A DNA stretch of 64,000 nucleotides from Benincasa hispida. Its lineage: Eukaryota; Streptophyta; Magnoliopsida; Cucurbitales; Cucurbitaceae. Both the position numbers and the translations under genes were made by a program. The first letter of the stretch is position 1. The number at the start of each line of letters is the position of its first letter. The notes under the pieces were generated by a model, which was not told where the DNA came from, searched no databases, and worked only from the letters and a program-made list of their open reading frames with translations. Below are positions 24,251-36,251 of this stretch, piece by piece. The stretch spans positions 6,090,881 through 6,154,880 of the forward strand of contig NC_052357.1 in assembly GCF_009727055.1 (NCBI RefSeq), written 5' to 3'.

Positions 24251-26235
24251 CCAATCAAAGAATCTAATTATATATAAATCGGTTCATCTCGTTTGTTTAA
24301 AAATGAAAATATTTAAGGTGAATTCATGGGTTAGTTCAAAATCAAATTTAAAAGTTATCCAAATTTATTTAAATTTCATATAAGTCTGGATATATATACT
24401 AAATTTTATTTAAATTCAAATCACTCAAATTCAAGTTTTTATTCTCAAGCCAAGATAAATGAAGGATATGACGTCAAGTTTATCTCAAATAGATAAAATT
24501 CAAATCATCCAATTTAGATTCTTATCTCCAATCAGGTTAAATTAGAAATAAAACCTCTAATTTATCTCAAATTTAGATTGGGACATAATCTAAATTTTAT
24601 TCTAAAGCAAAATGGAGTGAAATTCAAATTTCATATTCACATTTATTCCAAAGTTCAAGCCAAGCATTTGGATAGAGATTAATTTTGCTCCAAATGCAAA
24701 TTTTGAGTTACGTAGAGCATGAACTCTACTAAAGTTCAGATCCAATTTTATGGCAAATAGAAAAAAAAAAGGCAATCAAAACATTGACCCCAAATTCATG
24801 TTTTAATAAGTTGGCATAAAAAAAATGTGTGTCAAATATACAAAATTCAAATCGAACTTATATACCAAATTTATAGTTTGATTATTTTGACACATTAGAT
24901 AGAGTCAAAATCAAGAGCAAATAACTTGTATTTTGATTCTAACTTTATCTTTTTCATGATTCATCTACTCATAAATGTGCCTAAATCTCAAAAAGGCAAA
25001 TTACAAATAATTGAATTTGGAACTGACTAAAAGTTAACATGTGTCCCAAATTGAAATTGAAAACATAAATTGGTGAATTCTGATGATGCCATGTGTTTTA
25101 AGCATGAGTATTGGATTGAATAAAATTAGTTCGATCCAATTTATTATTATTATTTGGACTAAAGTCCAATTGAGCACAAAAATAAGCTTAGATTAGCTCA
25201 AATGCCAAATAGAACGCAAATCCAATTAGTTTGGCCAATGGGCTAAGTTCATGAACCAAGCAAGTCCAAGCCCACAAAGCCCACATAAGAATACCTACCT
25301 AAGAACTCTATAAATATAAATAGAGGAGTTTTCTTCATTTGTAGGAAATAAAAAATTATGTACTAAAGACTCCTAGACCCTATGAAGCACATATACTTCA
25401 TATGAGGCAAAGAATCCATATTAGATACCAATACTTCCATACTTCCAGATACGTATCCGACACACGATTTGACGTATCTATTTCTACGCTTACATTTTTT
25501 TAATTAAAAAAAGACAATCAACTTATTTAATCTTTCCCAATATAAAACTAGGTAACCTATTTAAAAAGCTCACTACTCGAGTCCAAAACTAAAAGGAAAA
25601 AAATAAATAAAAGACCAAACCCTATAATCATCTAATCTTCATCTTCGAGTCCCCACAAAGTCCACCAAAATATAAATCATTTGGATATCTTCAACAATTC
25701 AATAAAAAAGTTCTTCATTTATCTTCATACTTCTCCCTTTTTCTTTGTAACATGAGTCACTATTCTATTGCATTTTATTAACTATTGTACTTCAACATCT
25801 TAGATGTTGTTTTTTTTGTATTGTATTTTAGTGTTTGTATTATATTTTGTGCTATTGTTATTAACTTGTATGCTAAATTTATCTATATCTTATATTTTTT
25901 TTAAGAAGAAAAAAAAATGTATCTTAAATGTATCAGTATCCTCGTTTTTTTAGAAATATATATGTATATTAAAAAATATATAAAACAAATGATATCTGTA
26001 TCTGTGCTTCATAACCCAAACCCCTGAAGCTACAGATTCTTTCAAGACTCCAACTTCAAGAACATCACGCATTCCGCTTCCTTAAGTCAATTGCAAGCAT
26101 ACACATTCAACTGAGTATTAGAGGATCAAACACTAAAGATCGAACCACATCCAAATCAAATCAACATCAACACAAGTTCTACACTACGAAACACGTTTCT
26201 CCAAAAATCTCGTGCAAACAGTGATACATTATTTT
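24251..26235 (+). repeat. LTR-like repeat B, copy 2, with nested TIR element
   Basis: It aligns with copy 1 (5263-6480) from about 24,930 through the TATA-like segment ctataaatataaatagagg (25,310) to ctcgtgcaaacagtga (26,225). The left edge is not resolved. The homology is interrupted at 25,381-26,013 by an element that is absent from copy 1. Confidence 0.55.
25381..26013. mobile_element. 633-bp non-autonomous element with 16-bp TIRs
   Basis: The left end is tatgaagcacatatac. The right end, read on the other strand, is tatgaagcacagatac, with one mismatch in 16. The word accc flanks both ends (25,377-25,380 and 26,014-26,017) and could be a 4-bp target duplication. The paralogous repeat at 5.3-6.5 kb lacks this block at the corresponding place. 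No coding capacity is seen. The superfamily is not certain. Confidence 0.65.
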
Positions 26236-26990
26236 CAATTAAAACGTGTTTTTTTATTTATGGTTGATAAAAAAAAAAAAATTGGTGGGTGAGCTGTCCC
26301 ATCATTCCTTTTAATTGTATCAACTAAATAAAGTTGTTTGGTAGGGAGACAATATTTCCCAAAAAAATCTCCTGTGATCTTCGAAATTTAAAAATGACAA
26401 GCATTCGGTCTATGAATTTTCAAAATGTATTGAGTTTTATGAATACATGCATACGGATGTCGAGTTTTTAAAGTACATATTTTTAATCATCAAGTTTTCA
26501 AAATATAAATTTTTAATCTTCAACAGTAGGTGTATATTATTGATCACAAACAACCTCATTGAGACAACTTACATTTTTAAACAACACAATAAATAATCAA
26601 CATAATATGTCAATATTCGATTATTTGACTTTTACTTTAAAAAACAAAAATACATTGTCTTATCTTGTTACATTGGGTTCATTATCAAGTACTAAAACAT
26701 GATAAGTTATCTAAAACATTTAGTTTCTATTTCATAAAATCTTTTAACTAATATGATTAAATTAAAAAATCACTTTAAATTGAGATTTGAAAGCTCGATC
26801 TTCCACCCTCATATTTATTTATTATACTAAAAAAATAGAAATTACTAAAAGATATGTACATATATTTGGTCAGAAAAAAAGGGAAAAACAAAATTTAAAA
26901 GGCTAAAAATCCAAAAGGAATTAAGATTAAGAATTTTAAGACCTCTCCTTTGGATAACCATGGTTTAAATAAAGAATTGCTATATTAGCC
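26236..26990. other. Intergenic, AT-rich
   Basis: No gene or clear repeat structure is visible. It contains the upstream region of the DRM/ARP-family gene. Its last part (26,940-27,060) becomes less AT-rich and leads into the pyrimidine-rich 5' leader. Confidence 0.5.
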
Positions 26991-27260
26991 GGAACTGAGC
27001 AACCTTCGTTCTTCCTCCAATATAATTCCCTCCAAATGTTTTTACGGTTGTAAGGGAAGAACCCTAGAAAACCCTTTCTCCTCCTCCGTTGCGTTTTCTA
27101 TTACAATTTCTTCGTCTTCAACCTCTCTTTCCGTAACCGTCGCAATTGTTTGCTGGTACATTTGTTTTATTTTCGATCAACAAAATTCTCCAAAACCTGC
27201 ACATTGTATTTTATATAATTCTTTGTTTGCGTCTTCTGGTTTCTTGCTGCAGAGGAAATC

Positions 27261-27812
27261 ATGACTACTTTTCTGCATAAGTTATGGGACGAAACGCTTG
27301 CTGGCCCTACGCCAGACACCGGCCTCGGAAAGCTTCGCAAGTATGACCCTGTTTCGGCCTCGGAATCGCCTCCGGTTAAGATTTCCGGTGACATTCCTGT
27401 AACTCGGAGCATCACCATTCTCACGAGGGGCAACTCCGGTTTCAGGAACTTCTTGGATGATCGTAATGGAAGGATGATCGATTCTGGAATAACCTCGCCG
27501 CGGACGCCTCTAACTCGTGAGTTTTCATGTTTTTTGGATCTATCAGATTGATCTTTTTTGCAATTAAATGTATGCATATTCAGATTTTAAATATTGCCTT
27601 CGGAAACCACCTGCACAGATTGTGTTTCCCGGAAAATTGAAGAAATAACGGTTAACGCTACCGACGGAATGAAAGTTATTCAGAAATTTGACCAGTTTGT
27701 TATATGTGTAATTCTGTTTCTTCTGTTCCATGCAGCGGGGACGCCTGAATGTGATCTGAAGAGATTCCCATGGAAAAGATCGTCGGCTGAATCATTGGAA
27801 CAAGACGATTAG
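27261..27812 (+). CDS. Dormancy/auxin-associated (DRM/ARP) family protein
   Basis: The coding sequence joins 27,261-27,516 and 27,736-27,812 (110 residues). The intron of 219 bp has donor ctc|gtgagt and acceptor tgcag|cgg. The protein begins MTTFLHKLWDETLAGPTPD and continues LGKLRKYDP, the signature of the plant dormancy-associated/auxin-repressed family. Across the splice it reads TPLT-PGTPE, the proline/threonine motif of the family, and ends SLEQDD. The family consists of small, probably disordered proteins linked to dormancy and growth arrest; its biochemical role is not established. The closest type seems to be the short dormancy-associated homologue group. The start is the only ATG that gives the family N-terminus. 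A leader intron at about 27,156-27,252 (gtacat...ctgcag) is possible. Confidence 0.9.
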
Positions 27813-28605
27813 AAGTAATGAGTTTAGACATTTAGTTTCTTGATTCACTTATCGCCCGTTCACTTACAAACAATTTGCATCTACTGTACTCGGATTTGCA
27901 TGCATCGTTTCTTCATCTTGATCGAAATAAGATTTTAAAAGATATGGCTTCAATTGATAGATTCCTCTGTAGAATATGATTCATAACGTTCTCTTTGTTT
28001 GAATCATACAATATAAAATAATTATGCTCATAATCTAACGAAAGGAAAAATGTCCGCAAAAATGCTTTTAAAAGATAAAGTAATTAAGTCTTAAGGATAC
28101 GGTTTATTCATCTTTGAGTTACTAAATAAATTTCTTCCTTCTAGTTTTTAAGGAATATAAATAATAAAATATGTTTCTATCTTCGAAGAAAAAATTTCTG
28201 TTTCTTTGGAACCCTCTAGATTTCCTCTTTTGATAGAGATATCAAAAGGGTATCAAGAGTGTTCTATATTTTTGTGAATTATTATGGAGTCTGTATAAGA
28301 TTAACGTTTAGTCTTTTGCATATATTGCAGGATCTCGATTAAGTGTCTTCGTATGGATTCGATCATTGAAGGGGAAGGGAAGCAGCCAAATAACTGTATA
28401 TAAGATATAAATGTATATATACGTATATAATATCAACCAACCTGGCATTAAATATTCTTCACGGAGAGGGAGGTTGAATTTCTTAGTGTTCTGTTGGCTC
28501 TTAGTAATCTATAACAATAAACTTGTGAATTATGTGTATATAATGTATAGTATTATTTCATTCAGATTGCAACTCTTCTTTCTTTTGTTTTCCATGTCAC
28601 TTTGA
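27813..28605 (+). other. 3' region of the DRM-like gene, possible 3'UTR intron
   Basis: Downstream of the stop, gaa|gtaatgag (27,816) and catatattgcag|gatctc (28,330) would form a 3'UTR intron of about 515 bp. The segment after it (28,331-28,600) is less AT-rich and contains aataaa at 28,516-28,521, a likely polyadenylation signal. This is inferred from splice-site consensus only. Confidence 0.45.
28516..28521 (+). terminator. Candidate polyadenylation signal AATAAA
   Basis: Canonical hexamer about 700 bp after the stop of the DRM-like gene and about 200 bp before the end of the convergent acyl carrier protein gene. Confidence 0.4.
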
Positions 28606-28716
28606 ATCAGTTTTGAACCACAAACAACTTCCTTGAATTAAAGATGAACAAAACCATAAATCTAATGCAAAATTATTGGGATTTGAAGGCATGAATAGAT
28701 ATGTTGCTGTGTTGGT

Positions 28717-31037
28717 TTAACTTGCAGAGGATGCCTTGACTTTCTCGATCAAATCGACAGCGTCTTGAACGGTAGAGATGCCCTCAGCTCCACCTTCTCC
28801 AATGGACACTCCAAACTTCTCTTCCAAAGCCATCATGATCTCAACCTGTGAGTATTCCTTTCAATGTTAGTAATGGGTTTATAGTATAAGTTCGGTTGTT
28901 TTGTAATCGTCTGCTGTTGGTTTAAAATTTAGAGTTCACCCACGGTGTCAAGAGAATCAGCTCCCAAATCAGAAAACTTCGTTTGAGGGATCACTGCGCT
29001 TTGTTCCAGAGAGAGTTGCTTGGCAATTATTTCTTGAACAACTTGCAGTGTTTCTGGTTGGGCCTGCACATATATACATCACACCCATCTTAATTTCCAC
29101 CCTTAACTAAAAAAACAACCATTTTTTGTTTTTGTTTTTTTTTCTCTCTCCTTTCTGTTATGTTCCCATTTGGTTCTTTTTGTTTATAACTTTTCATGCC
29201 CATTCATCTTCAGAAGCTTTTTCTTTTCCCTTTCTTTATTTTCTTATTATTTATTAATTATGGTAGCAGTAAATAAACAACTTTTTATCTCAGCAATAAG
29301 CATGGTTTTTAAAATTTCCATCCAATTTTTTATCGGGGAAATTTTCTTTTTACCCTAATTTCGATGAAATTTTCATATTATTTGGAGAATATTCTGAATC
29401 CCCCGAATCAATGAAATTTTGAGATTTCAAGAAAAATTCAATTTTTTTAATTGACTACGTTAGTCCTACACACAAATCTATAGTTTTATAGGATTAAGTC
29501 TTTTTTTATTGGTTACTTTTTCTAATTTTCAATTTTTTCTAATTTTTAGTTTTATTTTCGATCCAAAATTTTCATTTATAAAGAAATTGAATTTAAACCT
29601 GATTCAAACTTTTTCATTAAACTCAATTGATGTGAGTTTTTTTTTTCTTTTATCTATCCAAAACTTTCATAATTTTTACATCATTTAACCTCAAAATAAT
29701 CCTAAATTTTATATTATTTTGTAATTATTTTTTATTTCTTTTTTAAATTTCTGCTCTCACATCAACATTTACACAAACATTTGTAATAGACATCTAAATA
29801 TTGTGGTTAAAAATGGTTAACTAGTCTAATTAAGTCAAATCAAAGTTCCATTATCTAATTATAACAATTTTCTGAAAATTTTCATAGATAAGAGAGGATT
29901 ATTGGTCAGGGGGATTAGAAGTTTTTACTCTTCCGTTTGGTCCATTTTCTTTTATTTTTCATTAGTAAAACAAATTCATTTATTTTTTTATTTTTTTTAT
30001 TTTTTGTAGTAGTAGTTTTTCTTTTGCATCTTTGTAAAGTATATTTGAAACTTAAATTTTGCCTAATATAAAATTAAAAGAATTGAAATCTTTAATATAA
30101 TGAAAATTATATTTTCAGTTCTTTTTTTTAAAAAAAAAATATTAGATTGGAAAGTTATATAAATAATTGACTGATTTTTTAAAGTTCTTATACTTCAGTT
30201 AGATTTTTTAGTATGGATTATCTATCTATATATCTATATAAAATGAAAAAAATAGAACAATGACTTGTTTATCCAGATTCAATTATTTTGTTTTTAGATT
30301 CATTAAATCAAAGAAATTTATTAAATTATTGTTTGGTCAATTTGTATTGGGATTGCATTTAAATACACTGTGACCTAAAAGTGTAAATTTTGCAAATATC
30401 ATAGCCATAATTTTAGTACTTCAAATTCTGAATTGTTTATAGAATTTAACCAATGGTTCAAAAATTTTTTGAAGAACGGTAAAAATTATAGTTAGAAAAT
30501 AAGGAAGCCAAATACAATCATTATAAAACAGTAGATATGTATGTATATGTACATATGCGTATAATATAGGCTAAAAAATTAGAGTTGAATTTTAAGAAAG
30601 GTACTAGGGAGCAAGAAATATTTGATTTGAAGGTGGGAAGTGCAGATGCTCCTTTTGAAGCCTTTGCCATTCTCATGTTGGAAAACAGCCTCTGCCCACA
30701 TAACAAAGTACCATCCTGCACAATTTCAACCCTACAATATTAAATCGGTGATAATTGATTTCGTTAAAGTACAAATTTGATCAGAAAATGTTGGAAATTA
30801 ATCTCTAAAATTTATAATTAGAATTTAGTCCTTATGATTTGATTTATTATAACTCAAATTTGATCCACACACTATTAAATTTAAAAAATGAGAAAAAATA
30901 GAAGTTTATGTTTAATGTGAGGGGGAGAGACTCACTCTTGCAGAAAGACTACTCAAATGCAAAATAGTACTCTTATTTCTCGTCGAGGGGGTGCAGGGAA
31001 GCGTCGTGAGAAGTGGCAACGAAACAAAGGACGACAT
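28717..31037 (-). CDS. Acyl carrier protein, chloroplast precursor
   Basis: Four exons read on the minus strand: 31,037-30,936 (34 codons), 30,715-30,605 (37), 29,063-28,944 (40) and 28,845-28,717 (42 plus stop), giving 153 residues. All introns are phase 0 with GT-AG ends; the donors read GTGAGT, GTACCT and GTGGGT. Exons 1 and 2 encode a Ser/Thr/Leu-rich, acid-poor presequence ([18 protein letters not shown] at the start, ...NISCSL at the end) typical of a plastid transit peptide. Exons 3 and 4 encode the carrier domain. GADSLDT, with the phosphopantetheine-bearing serine at about residue 108, lies just before the last intron, and [15 protein letters not shown] follows. It would carry growing acyl chains of type II fatty-acid synthesis in the stroma. 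The stop follows KASSAS. The exon 2 donor (A|GTACCT) is the weakest splice call. Confidence 0.93.
28846..28943 (-). other. Intron 3 of the acyl carrier protein gene
   Basis: 98 bp, with donor GTGGGT and acceptor CTCACAG on the minus strand. It splits the codons for the conserved DSLDT|VEIM segment. Confidence 0.9.
29064..30604 (-). other. Intron 2 of the acyl carrier protein gene (1,541 bp)
   Basis: A long, T-rich intron (plus-strand view) between the transit-peptide and carrier-domain exons. No gene or clear transposon is seen inside. The open frame at 29,170-29,358 is low-complexity. Confidence 0.8.
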
Positions 31038-31133
31038 GATGGGAATGAGATGGATGGGAGGCTATGTGTTTTAATGATTTGAAAAGGAAGGTTAAAAAGA
31101 GAGCAATGAAATTGGGAGAGGGAAAGGAGAGAG

Positions 31134-31141
31134 ATTTATAA
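31134..31141 (-). promoter_or_regulatory. TATA box of the acyl carrier protein gene
   Basis: The minus strand reads TTATAAAT about 100 bp upstream of the ATG, followed by a CT-rich leader (CTCTCTCCTTTCCC). That is the usual plant core-promoter layout. Confidence 0.6.
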
Positions 31142-31360
31142 AGAAGCTATTAAAATGAACTGTGAAAAGATTCGATGATAACGAAGGATTTGTTTGGCTG
31201 TCATTTTTGGCGGATGGCACTATGGCTCTCTCTTCTTAAATTAGCGGACCTCTCAATTCTTTTGCATAAACATCGAATATTAACAAAATTTATTCATAAG
31301 CTTTTACTTTTCTTCTGAGAATGAAATTACGGATGTATTACTAGAATCTGCGTGCAGACA
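31142..31360. promoter_or_regulatory. Proximal promoter of the ACP gene, up to the MULE end
   Basis: Only about 220 bp of unique-looking DNA separate the TATA box from the MULE left end. No specific factor site is called. Confidence 0.4.
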
Positions 31361-31700
31361 GGGTTATTGAGATCAGGAGTTGTTTTGAAATTTAATTGGA
31401 GAAAAGGGGTGGATTGAAATTTAATTGGAGAAAAGGGGTGCATTGGAACTTATTTAGGAAAAAATGGGAGCTTTTTTTGTCCCCATCCCAATGTATCTCT
31501 TGAAGAGACTCATTCAGGAATTTTTTTTTCCATACGACGCATTTTAAAAAAAAGTAAACCGATCAGAATGTGTCTATTCAACAGACGCATTCTGACACAA
31601 TACGCACGCGTCAAAGTGGGTTGTCAACTCACTCTGAATGCATCTATTGAACAGACGCATTCAAAGTGAGTTGCTAACGCGCGCGACAGACACATTCTGA
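31361..31700 (+). repeat. MULE left terminal inverted repeat
   Basis: It matches the inverted right end. It contains a tandem duplication of a roughly 30-bp unit (attgaaatttaattggagaa, 31,385-31,450) and two imperfect hairpins: cagaatgtgtct...agacgcattctg (near 31,565-31,595) and tgaatgcatct...agacgcattca (near 31,636-31,664). Confidence 0.8.
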
Positions 31701-33540
31701 CCGAATTTGGCTTCCCCTCGTTTTAGCATAAAAAATCCCACTTTTTTTCTTTCATTCCACCATTTTCATATTCTCCTTTCATAAATTTCATCTTCCTTTA
31801 TTGATTTCATCTTCTCCTTCACCGATTTCATCGTCTACTTCATCGAAACCTTCATTTCATCTTCCCCTTCATCACCGAAGCCCTCATTTCATCTTCACCC
31901 AAAACAAAATTTCCTTCATTTCTTCCACATTCTTCATTCAAATACCGATCATTTTCTACCTTTGTTTCAGTGTAGTATTTTATTTGCTAAGTTGATATAT
32001 TTTTGTTATTTAGCTTTGAATTAAATTTTTGTTAATTTTTACTGATTTTTTTAATGTTTATTTTGTTGCTGTGGATATTATTCAAAGTTTTTTTTGGTAA
32101 GTTGGAATATTTGGTAAGGTGGAAAGTCTTTTTTCTTTTTTTGGTAGTGTGCAATATTTTTCTTTTAATAAGTTGATATATTTTTTTATAATTGGTTATC
32201 ATAAGGGAGAATTACATGTGATTAACTAAAACGAATTATATTTTGTTGCTTTTCTAGTTAGTATTTGGTTGATATTTAGATTTTTAAAATATTACATCAT
32301 AGTCTCAAATTATTTATGTTTAAACATATAAAAAAATCATTAATGAAAAAATTAATGTTCTTAATGGAAAAAAATAACTCTAAAAATAGGTTGATAGAAA
32401 ATTTTAACGAATTCTAAAAATAGGTATTTAAATATGTTCTTGATGGAAAAAAATAAATCTTTTTAAATGTAAAATTTATATTTAAATCTTTTTTCATTTT
32501 GCCAAAATTTTAAAATTTATTAGTAGTTTTTAAGATAAAATTAAGAATATGTAGAGAAAAGAATAGTGATATTACTTTATTTTGTGGAGAAAAAAAAACT
32601 AAAATAAATTAAAGAAAGAATTTAAAGTTAATAGCGGTATTGGATTTAAACTAAAACATTCAATTATTTATGTTTAAACACATAAAAAATCATTAATAAA
32701 AAATATATTACATAGTAAAAATAATGTTTTTTTTTATTATACTTTTAGTAAAAGTATTCTAACAAAAATTGTTAAAAATAAAAAATTATCCTTAATTCAC
32801 GTTGAAAGAAAATTTTAACAGAATCTAAAAATATGTATTTAAATATGTTCTTAATGGAAAAAATAGATCTTTTTAAATGTAAAAGTTATATAAAAGTTAT
32901 ATTTAAATTATTTTTCATTTTGCCAAAATTTTAAAATTTATTAGTAGTTTTTAATGTAAAATTAATAATATGTTTCTAATGGGGAAAAAAATAGTGATAT
33001 TACTTTATTTTGTGGAGAAAAGAAAAAAAACATATAAAAAAGTTAATAGTTAAGAGTTTAGAAACATATAAAAAAAAAAAGTCATTAATAAAAATAATAT
33101 AATATGTTCCTAATGACTATTAATATAAAATTATTAATATGTTCCTAATGTCTATTATTTTAGTAAAAAAAATATTACATAGTAAAAAAATATCCATAAT
33201 TTTGTATTGTTTTTTTTTTTTATACATTGTTTCTGAGAAAACTCTACAATCAAGTTATTCAAAAGGTATGTATATAGTTATTTACCATTATTTGGAATGA
33301 TGTATTCATTATTGAATGTTAATGTTATTGTTAGTAATATTGTGATGTTGTAAATTTTATGATGATTAAAGAACAAAGATTCATTTCAATATAAAAGAAT
33401 ATTTATCATTGATTTATGGTCAAATGATAATGCATCCCTTAATATTTTGTTTGTTTATTAAAAAAAAAACATTCCTTTATTTGTACATATTTTAAAAAAT
33501 AGTAATAACACATTAATATAGTTGGCCTAATATATACTTG
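31701..33540. other. MULE non-coding 5' region
   Basis: A CT-rich leader-like stretch (31,740-31,970) with cttcatcttcaccc words is followed by very AT-rich DNA. It holds a tandem duplication of about 355 bp, annotated separately. No gene is supported; the open frame at 31,801-31,995 is low-complexity. Confidence 0.5.
32306..33030 (+). repeat. Diverged tandem duplication (about 355-bp unit, two copies)
   Basis: Copy 1 starts at 32,306 (caaattatttatgtttaaaca) and ends near 32,600. Copy 2 starts at 32,661 and ends near 33,030. Both contain ttttgccaaaattttaaaat and gatattactttattttgtgg. Confidence 0.8.
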
Positions 33541-35989
33541 CAAATATTATGATAAATATCATATTGCATTTGCCAAACTACGATGGACATTGTGGAATTT
33601 TTATGATATATGCATGGAAATATTGTTAATGGGTCAAACGGGATAGAATATGATAGGCAACCATTTCTTCATATAAACATGCATCGTCAAGTTTGACTTC
33701 AACACATTAATCGATGAATTATGTGATGTATTATCCATAAATAGAGATAATGGGGTAGAGGTAATATTTAGATATGGTAGTTATGTAGCGGGATCTACTT
33801 TCTATATCCCCATCTCATTACGAAGTGAGACTGATGTACGGTTCATGATGAGCAACACTCCATACCCTCCAAATAGAGTTGAACTGTATATATCCCAATC
33901 CAGTGTCCCAAGTCCAGCATCAACGAGAGAATAAGTCGAAACTATTGTTGAGTTGAAAAGCCATGTTGTGGAGGATGAGCAGTGTGATCTAACTATTGCC
34001 ACAAGCGACGAAGAAGTTGAAATAGACGATGATGATATTGATCTAAATCAACTACCTGGTCAATTTTATGGCGTACATGAAGTCCTCGAAACATTTACTG
34101 AGATAGACCTGAATGAGATGACCATTGAACCCGATTCGACAACGGAGGATGACAGTAATATGGGGTCTGATTCACTGCTTAAGGGGATGATATTCAATTC
34201 CAAATTGGATTTAGAACATGCAGTGAAAAACTATTCAATCATTCGACATCAAAATTTTGAAGTCATTGAGTCGAAGAAAACAACATGGGATGTCAAGTGT
34301 AAAAAAGATATGACAATGGGTGCACGTGGAGACTTCACGCTGTTTGCTGTGAAAAACATGGTAAATTTGAAATTACCCAGTACAATGACCCGCATTCTTG
34401 TGTATATACAAGCCGAGTCAGGATCACAATCAATTGGACTCAGATCTAATTGCATCTGAGGTAAGCAGCATAGTGAAAATAAATACGTCAGTTGACATCA
34501 AAACATTACAAGATATTATCTTGAAACGGTGTGGTTATTTCGTTAGTTACTGGAAAGTGTGGAACGGAAGAAGAAAGGAAATTGCGAAGATATTCGAAGA
34601 TTGGATCGAATTATACAATTTGTTGCCCAAATGGATGAATATCTTGCAAATCACAATCCCCGGTACAGTCATCCATTAGAGGCTAAATGAGGTGGATTGT
34701 GATGAAAGGCTTGTAATGTTTAGTAGCATGTTTTGGTCATTTGGACTTGTTATCGAGGGTTTCAAGCATTGCAGACCGCTACTTCAAATTGACAGAACCC
34801 ATTTATATGGGAAGTATGAAGGAACATTGTTAATAGCTACCTCAGTAGATACAAATAGTCACGTCTATCCGGTTGCATACGCCATTGTATTAGAGGAAAG
34901 TGCTCGTGGGGCTGGTTTTTTAGGAATTTATGGGATCATGTGGTGTATAGAAAGGAGGGAATGAGTCTAATTTCAGATAAACACAAAGCCATTATATCTG
35001 CAGTCAAAATCCCTAGCAACGATTGGGTTGGAGTACACCACAGATTTTTCTTGCGACATGTGGCGAGTAATTTTAACAACAAGTTCAAAAATAGTTTATT
35101 AGTTTGGTGTATAGGTGCAGAGTTTAATGATTGTATGGTCAAACTTCAAACAGCAAACCCTAATTGCTTACGATATTTTGTTTTCATAGATCCTAAACAG
35201 TGGACACAGTCATATGATGGTGGTCATCATTATGGATGGCAAACCACGAATGTGGCCGAAAGTACAAATGTTGTTCTGAAATGCGCCAAAAAGCTACCAA
35301 TCACTGCACTAGTCCAAGCAACATTCTACAGATATATTGCTTATTTCACTGCTCGTTGTGTAGAAATAGAGACTGCTCTTGAATTGGGAGAGTGTTTCAC
35401 GAGGTAAATTATTCAAATCTTAGTTACCCACATTTTTATACAGCTATCGAGGAGTAATTGTCGTATTTGTCATAGGTATGCGGTAGAGAAAATAAGTCTT
35501 TGGGAACAACGTGCAATCAAACATTCCATCAACATATTTGAACATCGAACAGGGTTGTGTGAAGTCACCACCTCAATCAGCCTAATAACACTAAAATGAG
35601 GAAACACACACCGAGTAAAGTTAAGTAAAAGAACATGCACATGCAATAAGTGGCAGAGTTTTGGAATCCTCTGTTCTCACACTATAGCTGCGTGTAAGAC
35701 CATTGGGGTAGACTACTTTTACTACATTGAAGACTATTACAAAACTCCCACTTATTGGCATATTATTCACCCTAGTTCGAGCCTATCCTTGATAAAAAAA
35801 TGTTGGCTTGATCCTAACTTCTCAACTATTTATCCAGACGAATCACAAGTTAGGAAGGTTGGCAGACCGTGTTCTCGCATGCAAAACGAGATGGATTGGA
35901 TGGAACGTTACAAGACATGGTGCACAATTTGCAGACAAGAAGGGCATAATAGACGGAATTGTCCCAATCAAGCTCGTAATGCGACTTAG
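33540..35989 (+). pseudogene. MULE transposase (MuDR type), broken
   Basis: Pieces on the plus strand follow the MuDR-family order. An N-terminal part with FNTLIDELCDVLSIN and FRYGSYVAGSTFYIP lies at about 33,690-33,820. It is followed by an acidic linker (EEVEIDDDDIDLNQLPG, 34,010). The MuDR DNA-binding domain is at 34,160-34,330 (KGMIFNSKLDLEHAVKNYSI). The MULE catalytic domain starts with LQIDRTHLYGKYEGTLLIAT near 34,780, which contains the first catalytic Asp, and continues through 35,400. A probable intron lies at about 35,404-35,475. The SWIM zinc finger (CTCNKW...CSHTIAAC) is at about 35,630-35,700. The C-terminus has a zinc knuckle (CTICRQEGHNRRNC) and ends at 35,989. Stops and shifts at about 33,932, 34,459, 34,680, 34,965 and 35,600 make it non-functional. 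Confidence 0.85.
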
Positions 35990-36251
35990 TAATTTATTTT
36001 TAATTCTCATTGTATTTAATTGATTGTAACTTCTTTTACTTATTTATTCTTTATTAATTCGCATTGTATTTAATTGATTGTATCTATTGATTGTATTTAT
36101 ACAATGAATGATGTATTCTTTATTAATTTTCATTGTATTTATTGATTGTATTTATACAATGAATGGTGTATTCTTTATTAACTGACATTATATTTGTTGA
36201 TTGTAATCACATTGATTTTTACTAAATTTAATATTGTTTTTGTGGGATCAG

